Source: Methanoregula sp. (lineage in GTDB: Archaea; Halobacteriota; Methanomicrobia; Methanomicrobiales; Methanospirillaceae). From it: 5,895 bases of DNA. The stretch covers positions 1 to 5,895 of the forward strand of contig JAURZP010000269.1 of NCBI GenBank assembly GCA_030653335.1. The letters are read 5' to 3'. Shown in pieces: positions 1 to 3,852 of this stretch. The translations under genes and the position numbers were made by a program. Each line of letters opens with the position of its first letter. Position 1 is the first letter of the stretch. The notes below the pieces were generated by a model. It was not told where the DNA came from, made no database searches, and was given only the letters and a program-made list of their open reading frames with translations.

Positions 1-1
1 T

Positions 2-109
2 GATGCGCTGATGGCGTTGTGCGATGCCCTTGAATCGCGCCTGAAAGAGAGGGCGGGAGTGCAGGGGCGGCTGGCGGGGGCGGTGGTTAGGCGGGTGGCT
101 GAGGGATGA
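2..109 (+). CDS. hsdS: Type I restriction-modification specificity subunit, C-terminal end (partial)
   Basis: Frame 2 is open from the left edge and ends at TGA 107-109, giving 35 residues that begin DALMALCDALESRLKERAGV and end in VVRRVAEG. The phrase LMALCD-LE-RLKER-VQ-RLAGAVV is the familiar extreme C-terminus of many HsdS proteins, where it forms the end of the second conserved coiled-coil spacer. HsdS carries two target recognition domains and directs the HsdM methyltransferase and HsdR translocase to a bipartite DNA site. Only the tail is visible, so specificity cannot be read. The start lies outside the window; hsdM and hsdR would be expected to the left but are unseen. The match is from memory of the family. 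A fragment or solitary hsdS cannot be excluded. Confidence 0.72.
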   Translation, partial: DALMALCDALESRLKERAGVQGRLAGAVVRRVAEG

Positions 110-125
110 GGGTGCGGTATCAGTA

Positions 126-142
126 GTTAAGGAATACTTAAC
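126..142. terminator. Short inverted repeat between convergent genes
   Basis: GTTAAG (126-131) and CTTAAC (137-142) form a perfect 6-bp stem around the loop GAATA. It lies between the hsdS stop at 109 and the stop of the convergent regulator at 177. It could act as a weak bidirectional terminator, but no T-run follows directly on either strand, so the role is uncertain. Confidence 0.3.
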
Positions 143-158
143 AACTGTCTCCGATGCC

Positions 159-176
159 AAAAAACGGACAAAAATT
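159..176 (-). terminator. Oligo-T terminator of the winged-helix gene
   Basis: Reading the minus strand just past the regulator's TGA (179-177), there is a run of five T (174-170) and then a run of six T (164-159). Archaeal RNA polymerase terminates on such T-tracts without needing a hairpin, so this is the natural 3' end of the regulator transcript. Confidence 0.5.
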
Positions 177-575
177 TCAGGTTTCTTCAACCCGTGAGGC
201 CCGGCTCCGGGTGCGGGTGACAGGAGCGGCAACCTGCTGCATCGCCAGCGGGGGCAGTGCAACTTCGTACAAACCGGCCAGCAGTTTTTCGCCAAGGGTT
301 GTTGAAGTATAGTAAGTCTTGTTGGTATCGCCAATATCCGCAAGTTGTTTTACTTTTTTTGCAACAAGACCGCCCGCTACCAGTGATTTGAGTGCTTTGT
401 CGATCGTGTTTGGATTTGCCTTGAACTGTTTTTTCAGCTGGTTGAAATATTTGTCCCCCTCAACGGTAACTGCAATATAGATTGCCCATTTCTGCGGGGT
501 GTCAAGTTCCATGACCGCTTCGCGGATCTCAACCGGAACCCGATCCAGGTAATGCTGTACAGCGTGCTCATCCAT
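177..575 (-). CDS. Small winged helix-turn-helix transcriptional regulator
   Basis: The ATG is at 575-573 and the TGA at 179-177, giving 132 residues. Residues about 25-104 have the pattern of a winged helix-turn-helix. A first helix (TPQKWAIYIAVTVEG, 26-40) is followed by a second helix (FNQLKKQF, 44-51). A recognition helix then begins at NPNTIDKALKSLVAGGL (54-70), a basic and polar wing spans about 71-92, and a closing helix is at TLGEKLLAGLYEV (93-105). This is the ArsR/PadR/HxlR-like fold used by many archaeal repressors; I cannot name the subfamily. No metal-binding cysteines are present: the protein has no Cys at all, so classic ArsR metal sensing is unlikely. The C-terminal tail (119-132) is Arg/Ser-rich and probably disordered. 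The ribosome binding site is weak. The upstream inverted repeats suggest autoregulation. It converges on hsdS, so they do not form an operon. Confidence 0.75.
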   Translation of the reverse strand: MDEHAVQHYLDRVPVEIREAVMELDTPQKWAIYIAVTVEGDKYFNQLKKQFKANPNTIDKALKSLVAGGLVAKKVKQLADIGDTNKTYYTSTTLGEKLLAGLYEVALPPLAMQQVAAPVTRTRSRASRVEET

Positions 576-613
576 GAGTTACTACCACATAACTAGTTAC
601 GAATTGGTAACTC
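576..613 (-). promoter_or_regulatory. Candidate operator: GTTAC/GTAAC repeats before the regulator start
   Basis: The 5' leader of the regulator carries several related half-sites. GTTACGAATTGGTAAC (596-611) is an inverted repeat with 5-bp arms. TAACTAGTTA (590-599) is a perfect palindrome. GAGTTAC (576-582) pairs with GTAACTC (607-613). Clustered symmetric half-sites right before the start codon fit a dimeric winged-helix repressor controlling its own gene. Binding by this protein is inferred. Confidence 0.45.
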
Positions 614-622
614 ATAATCCTT

Positions 623-650
623 TTGATAAATAATCGTTATCAATAAAAAC
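623..650 (-). promoter_or_regulatory. Probable core promoter of the regulator with a 7-bp inverted repeat
   Basis: TTGATAA (623-629) and TTATCAA (637-643) form a perfect inverted repeat with a 7-nt spacer. The surrounding 621-650 is the most AT-rich stretch upstream of the regulator. On the minus strand it offers TATA-like sequences (TTTATTGATA and ATTATTTATC), about 55-70 nt before the ATG. A repressor bound here would block TBP/TFB. The exact TATA box is ambiguous. Confidence 0.35.
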
Positions 651-692
651 GGCAGGACGATCATATCGTTTATTGAAGTATATTAGAAGAAA

Positions 693-724
693 CTATCGTC
701 CCAAGTCTTCCGACAGGACGATAG
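693..724. repeat. Strong hairpin, 9-bp perfect stem
   Basis: CTATCGTCC (693-701) and GGACGATAG (716-724) are perfectly complementary. The 14-nt loop can itself pair GTC (705-707) with GAC (712-714) over TTCC. The partial sequence AGGACGAT recurs at 654-661, next to a smaller palindrome ACGAT-CAT-ATCGT (657-669). No T-run follows on either strand, so it is not an obvious terminator. It could be a protein-binding site, an RNA structure, or a relic of a replicon's origin. No function is assigned. Confidence 0.5.
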
Positions 725-847
725 CGAGTATAACACATATCCATTCATTCAAAATCTTATAAAGTTTTTGTAAATTCCTATTGGGGAAAATGGGTATTTC
801 GAATATTTTATGACGTGAATCCTTCTCTACTTCGTCCCATTCATATC

Positions 848-886
848 CGGCTGAAGGAGCGGGTGGCGGTGCAACCGTGGGCCGGT
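848..886 (+). pseudogene. Possible fragment of an hsdS 3' end
   Basis: Bases 848-874 translate to RLKERVAVQ, compared with RLKERAGVQ encoded at 38-64 in the hsdS tail: seven of nine residues match, with mostly synonymous differences (about 20 of 27 bases). An AG pair follows in both, if one codon is deleted here. The similarity then stops. This may be a relic of a second hsdS copy or a recombination scar. It is short enough that chance cannot be excluded. Confidence 0.25.
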
Positions 887-909
887 GATCGCAAGCCGTT
901 TGGCAATTG
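882..909 (+). repeat. 28-bp imperfect direct repeat, copy 1
   Basis: This segment matches 1176-1203 at 25 of 28 positions in the same orientation. Both share the core GCCGTTTG-CAATTG. Spacing between starts is 294 bp. No flanking gene or known insertion-sequence end accompanies it. Confidence 0.6.
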
Positions 910-1075
910 CTGGTACACGATGTGCCGGAAGTGCCGGAGGGTGAAAGTGAACACTTGGCAACAATCTGACGGCACACCAACACGCAAGAGACCGGACCGG
1001 GTTTGGCTGGTGCCGGCATTTTGGGGCTCGGGAAAATTCGCGGAGTGGGGGCTTTTGGGAGAGCGAGCGGTACCG

Positions 1076-1153
1076 GAAAAGGCTCAGCTACTCCGGAACC
1101 GGAAGGCCCGGGCCCCACCCGTCCCCTCCGAAACCCGGGGGCTGGCCGGTCTC
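1076..1153 (+). repeat. GC-rich direct repeat flanking the orphan gene, copy 1
   Basis: The core 1089-1153 aligns with 2010-2070: about 50 of 59 aligned bases are identical apart from a 6-nt and a 2-nt indel. Shared landmarks are TACTCCGG, CCCCACCCGT and CCGGGGGCT. Weaker similarity extends left to about 1076. The copies lie in the same orientation about 920 bp apart, on either side of the gene at 1328-1960. Confidence 0.7.
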
Positions 1154-1175
1154 CGCGTACCGGCCCAGCCTTGAA

Positions 1176-1203
1176 CCGGTTATCGCATGCCGTTTGACAA
1201 TTG
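1176..1203 (+). repeat. 28-bp imperfect direct repeat, copy 2
   Basis: Partner of 882-909, with three mismatches. It is followed at 1222-1232 by ACCGGACCGGG, which also occurs at 991-1001. The two elements therefore occur twice in the same order but with different spacing, pointing to an older, eroded duplication. Confidence 0.6.
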
Positions 1204-1270
1204 AGCGGTACTGAAACGGGCACCGGACCGGGCAGGTATCGGAGTATGTACGATCATCGGAAAGGAATTA

Positions 1271-1327
1271 TCTAAAAATTTTGAATACAATATTTTATCG
1301 TGATAAAAATAATAACAAGTGATTGGT
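1271..1327 (+). promoter_or_regulatory. Putative promoter and ribosome binding site of the first orphan gene
   Basis: After the GC-rich patch the sequence becomes strongly AT-rich. TATTTTAT (1291-1298) or TCTAAAAATT (1271-1280) could serve as a TATA box. GTGAT (1319-1323), complementary to the 3' end of archaeal 16S rRNA, lies four bases before the ATG at 1328. That spacing favours the ATG over the GTG embedded in the site itself. Confidence 0.4.
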
Positions 1328-1960
1328 ATGTTCGAAGCGGGATCCATTTCTGGTATAAGTTTGCTTTTTCGATTGTTTGAATTAATTTTAAAAAAAGTGC
1401 GAAAAGATTCATTAAGAGAAGAATTGGCATTGAGTCTTGAGATCCCTATAAAAAATGCTGAACATTCATTGGAGAATTTTATTTTTTCGTTGTATCAATA
1501 TTTTGGAGCAGGGGTGATGGGTAATATTTTTGAACCATCATCTCCCAAAGAGTCAGCACAAAAAATTGTTGATAATATTGAAGTATCCTATTCTGCGTTC
1601 ACACACGATTTTAAAGAACTTTCAAAATATTTTGATGCTCATATGGAAGTTTTTAAGGAAGTTTTAACTCCAAAAGAAGTTATTGCGTTGGAAGCGTTTG
1701 TCAAAGCCTTTGAAGGAGATATTCCGGATTATGAATTTTTAATGAATCATGGAACGATCAAAAGTCTAATTCTAAAAGAAACCCAAAGGAAAAAAACTTT
1801 CAGTAAAGAATTGGGCGGGAGATTAAATAAGATGATGAAAAATAATGTGAAATTTAGTTCTTTATCCGGTACGATCAAATCTCCACAAATTGATGCTCAA
1901 CAATTAATTATCGAAACAATGACAAGAATTGTTTTAGAGAAACAATTTTCACTTGAATGA
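1328..1960 (+). CDS. Orphan helical protein of unknown function
   Basis: I do not recognise this family. From the ATG at 1328 it encodes 210 residues; the frame could also open at GTG 1319 (213 residues), but that GTG is better read as part of the ribosome binding site. The N-terminus has a short hydrophobic or amphipathic stretch (ISGISLLFRLFELILKK, about residues 6-22), too short and too charged for a confident membrane span. The rest is predicted by eye to be mostly helical, rich in Lys, Glu, Phe and Leu, and without cysteine. No nucleotide-binding or nuclease motif is visible. The gene is AT-rich, unlike the helicase, and sits alone between the two copies of a GC-rich repeat, just upstream of a decayed replication gene, so it may be cargo carried in by transfer. 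The coding pattern (long frame, sensible composition) looks real. Confidence 0.7.
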   Translation: MFEAGSISGISLLFRLFELILKKVRKDSLREELALSLEIPIKNAEHSLENFIFSLYQYFGAGVMGNIFEPSSPKESAQKIVDNIEVSYSAFTHDFKELSKYFDAHMEVFKEVLTPKEVIALEAFVKAFEGDIPDYEFLMNHGTIKSLILKETQRKKTFSKELGGRLNKMMKNNVKFSSLSGTIKSPQIDAQQLIIETMTRIVLEKQFSLE

Positions 1961-1995
1961 AATTACCCATTTATTGTAGTTTGGGATAACTATCG

Positions 1996-2070
1996 AGAAA
2001 GGGTTGAGTTACTCCGGTACCAGACGGCCCCACCCGTACCCGCTGAAATCCGGGGGCTAGCCAGTTTCTC
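1996..2070 (+). repeat. GC-rich direct repeat flanking the orphan gene, copy 2
   Basis: Partner of 1076-1153. It begins a few dozen bases after the stop of the orphan gene and runs straight into the Rep-like remnant. It carries its own CCGG sites at 2014 and 2050, with two more just beyond it at 2083 and 2090. It lacks the CCCGGG segment found in copy 1. Confidence 0.7.
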
Positions 2071-2412
2071 GAAGAGGGACTGCCGGAGGCCGGTGATTAT
2101 AAGCACGGTCTCGATTTTTCAATTACCCAGAATTACAAAGCGGGTGAAATCACCTCATTTCGGAATTACCTCATGAAATACCTTGCAAAAACATTTGTCG
2201 AGACCATCCCGAACTGGTCCCCAGAAGAACTAATCTTCAATGCCATTGTATGGAAGAAGGGGTACTGATTTTTCGGCTGTTCACGAGACCTTTCACATAT
2301 TATGAGAGGTGAAATATCAGAACGACCTAATTATACCTGGCTCCCAACAACCATACATCGACATGACCAAGGAGAAGAGGGAGATATTATTCTCCGACAG
2401 AACATTATATAA
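2047..2412 (+). pseudogene. Decayed rolling-circle replication initiator (Rep-like), C-terminal part
   Basis: One frame stays protein-like from 2047 to the TAA at 2410-2412, interrupted only by TGA 2266-2268. Before the TGA it includes the segment FRNYLMKYLAKTF. The Y-x-x-K-Y in it fits motif 3 of HUH rolling-circle initiators, where the tyrosine attacks the nick site. After the TGA it continues without a frameshift as FFGCSRDLSHIM. Archaeal plasmid and virus Rep proteins, as I recall them, typically continue GYR-FGCSR-LS at this place. One C-to-T change (CGA to TGA) would explain the stop. The N-terminal half with the HUH metal-binding motif is missing: the frame is closed by TGA 2044-2046 inside the repeat and lacks a plausible start. 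The family call is from memory of the motif pattern. That this is a broken gene is more certain than its exact identity. Confidence 0.6.
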
Positions 2413-2442
2413 AATAGATATAATTAAAATTTTCAATTTTAA
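2405..2442 (+). promoter_or_regulatory. Putative promoter of the tail-anchored orphan, with palindrome
   Basis: TTATATAAAA (2405-2414) is a good archaeal TATA-like box. About 10 bases downstream, TTAAAATT (2424-2431) and AATTTTAA (2435-2442) form a perfect 8-bp inverted repeat around TTC, which would cover the expected transcription start and could be an operator. A second TATA-like GATATAAT lies at 2446-2453. The AT richness makes chance symmetry possible. Confidence 0.4.
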
Positions 2443-2503
2443 AAAGATATAATGCCTATGCCATCTCTAATTCCAATTAATAAATTAATAATGTGGGATA
2501 ATA

Positions 2504-3700
2504 TTGGCAGATAAAGATATAAAATCTAAGATGGGATCACGATATCTTTTAACATTTGGAGCAGTTCCAATTGATATTTCTAAAATTGATTGGGAAGGAT
2601 CCTCGAAAATTAAAAAGGCAGAATCTTCAATCATGGATGGGGAACCCGTAAATCGTGATTCTGCTGTATTGATCAGCGAAGGTTCTAATATCATTTATCT
2701 AGATATAATCGAATCCATCAAAAAATCACCACATGTATCTAACATTCAATGCATACCAAATGAAAATGTTCGTATAGCATCCATCTCTTTTGGGGACGGG
2801 GGTAGGATTCTCAGGATTTTTGATCCAATTAGAATTGATTGCAATTTGCCTGAACGCTTACAACCCATTGAAACTGGAATATATCACATTGTTAATCCTA
2901 AAGTAAAAATCGATTCTTCCTCTAATTTTACTCTATTATTTAATGGGGTTATATTTGCATATTTTAGACCATTGAGTGATATTGAAGGGATTCCAAGTGG
3001 CGCTATTGATGCAAGAAAATTATTGCAAGATATTTTTATACCAAAATTCTCTTTAATTAAAACAGCCCATACACCTTTAAACCAATATTTTATAATTCAC
3101 ATAGAGCCTGATGCAACATTAGATAAAATAATTTCAGTTGAAAATAACGGTCATATAATTAATATTAAGACAAAAAATGGATTACCAGATCCAGATGAAT
3201 TTATAAATTATATATATAAGATGGGATTGAGTAATTTAGAGAAATATTATTCAATGATGAGTAAAAATATTAAAGTTCAATTATTAGAGTATGAATTCTC
3301 TGATCTTTGTGAGACCCTTCTTAAAAAAAGATCCGATGCATTATTACTCAGTTCTTATCACGTTTTTATGCATAGAAGGATTGTATCAGAAATTGAGAAA
3401 TTAATTCAAGATTTTTTCAAAAAATATTCAAAATGGTCAATTCTCAGTCAAGGAATTAAAAAAGACACTATTAGTATTAAAGATGGGTTCGATATACCGT
3501 TAGATACAATTTTCGAAGACCTTCTCAACCCAGTCTCTAATGTGCAATTTCCAATAAAAGAGCATTTAGAAGTTATCGAGTTAGCTCAAAAATATGTATC
3601 GGAATATAAACAAGCGCAAGGTATTTGGTTGACAATAATTGTTTCCTTGATAAGTGCTATAATCGGTGCTCTCATTGGAGTATATTTTGCCAAAGGTTGA
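2504..3700 (+). CDS. Orphan protein with a single C-terminal membrane anchor
   Basis: I do not recognise the 398-residue product. An in-frame TAA at 2489-2491 limits the start to TTG 2504 or ATG 2531. The TTG has GTGGGAT five bases before it (2494-2499, allowing the overlap), while the ATG has no visible site, so TTG is chosen with reserve. Residues 1-370 are soluble in character: a beta-rich first part (to about 225) and a helical, Lys-rich second part (about 230-372). No Walker, protease or nuclease motif is evident, and there is no signal peptide. Residues 373-396 form one hydrophobic helix (GIWLTIIVSLISAIIGALIG) with a GxxxG at 388-392, and only a few residues follow it. This is the layout of a tail-anchored protein facing the cytoplasm. 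The gene is strongly AT-rich, like the other orphan and unlike the helicase. It is followed by a T-rich tract and appears monocistronic. A membrane-acting defence effector is one possibility, without direct support. Confidence 0.8.
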   Translation: MADKDIKSKMGSRYLLTFGAVPIDISKIDWEGSSKIKKAESSIMDGEPVNRDSAVLISEGSNIIYLDIIESIKKSPHVSNIQCIPNENVRIASISFGDGGRILRIFDPIRIDCNLPERLQPIETGIYHIVNPKVKIDSSSNFTLLFNGVIFAYFRPLSDIEGIPSGAIDARKLLQDIFIPKFSLIKTAHTPLNQYFIIHIEPDATLDKIISVENNGHIINIKTKNGLPDPDEFINYIYKMGLSNLEKYYSMMSKNIKVQLLEYEFSDLCETLLKKRSDALLLSSYHVFMHRRIVSEIEKLIQDFFKKYSKWSILSQGIKKDTISIKDGFDIPLDTIFEDLLNPVSNVQFPIKEHLEVIELAQKYVSEYKQAQGIWLTIIVSLISAIIGALIGVYFAKG

Positions 3701-3772
3701 AATGAATGAAAAAAGAGAGATTAGAAATGTCTGCACGCAATATACTTATCAAGAAAATTTACTTCGGTAGGC

Positions 3773-3833
3773 ATTGAACAAAAAGGTCAACCACGACTGA
3801 GGCTTCAATTATTTTATTTTTCTTTTAATTTTC
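3773..3833 (+). terminator. T-rich terminator of the tail-anchored gene
   Basis: ATTGAA (3773-3778) and TTCAAT (3804-3809) can pair over a 25-nt loop. They are followed by a T-rich tract (3808-3833) containing runs of four or five T. The plus-strand tract suits archaeal termination of the gene ending at 3700. The minus strand offers no comparable T-run, so the convergent helicase gene has no obvious terminator here. Confidence 0.5.
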
Positions 3834-3852
3834 ACTTCCAAATTTAGCCCCC

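Larger units (their letters stand above)
841..1245. other. Non-coding GC-rich patch crowded with CCGG
   Basis: This stretch contrasts sharply with the AT-rich DNA on both sides. It contains 17 CCGG tetranucleotides between 847 and 1231, several times what its base composition predicts (about 2-3). Within it are a 28-bp repeat pair, a duplicated ACCGGACCGGG (991-1001 and 1222-1232), and the first copy of a longer repeat that recurs near 2000. Open frames exist on both strands, but they look like by-products of the high GC content, and I see no protein family in them. Together with 576-840, it forms about 740 bases without a gene I can support. Confidence 0.6.

Noticed and set aside
815..1197. 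Plus-strand open frames (GTG 815 to 1174; 1003 to 1197)
   Set aside because: They overlap each other in different frames over the CCGG-rich repeats, with Arg/Pro/Gly-heavy composition and no ribosome binding site or recognisable domain, apart from the short HsdS-like stretch reported separately.
693..1223. Long minus-strand open frame of 176 codons
   Set aside because: It is Pro/Ser/Cys-rich and driven by the GC-rich patch. Its repeated NCQTACD-type peptide simply reflects the 28-bp DNA repeat, and it runs through the hairpin. No family resemblance.
841..2070. CRISPR array
   Set aside because: The repeats are few, diverged, irregularly spaced and not separated by uniform spacers; no cas gene is present.
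2266..2268. In-frame TGA as selenocysteine or another recoding signal
   Set aside because: The expected residue by Rep similarity is arginine (CGA), and the frame also lacks a start and N-terminus, so mutation is the simpler explanation.
2485..2694. Minus-strand frame opposite the start of the tail-anchored gene
   Set aside because: It is antisense to a far longer and more convincing gene and shows no independent signals.
3702..3770. 22-codon frame beginning one base after the tail-anchored gene's stop
   Set aside because: The position suggests coupling, but it is very short, has no ribosome binding site of its own beyond the A/G-rich context, and shows no recognisable content. Likely chance.
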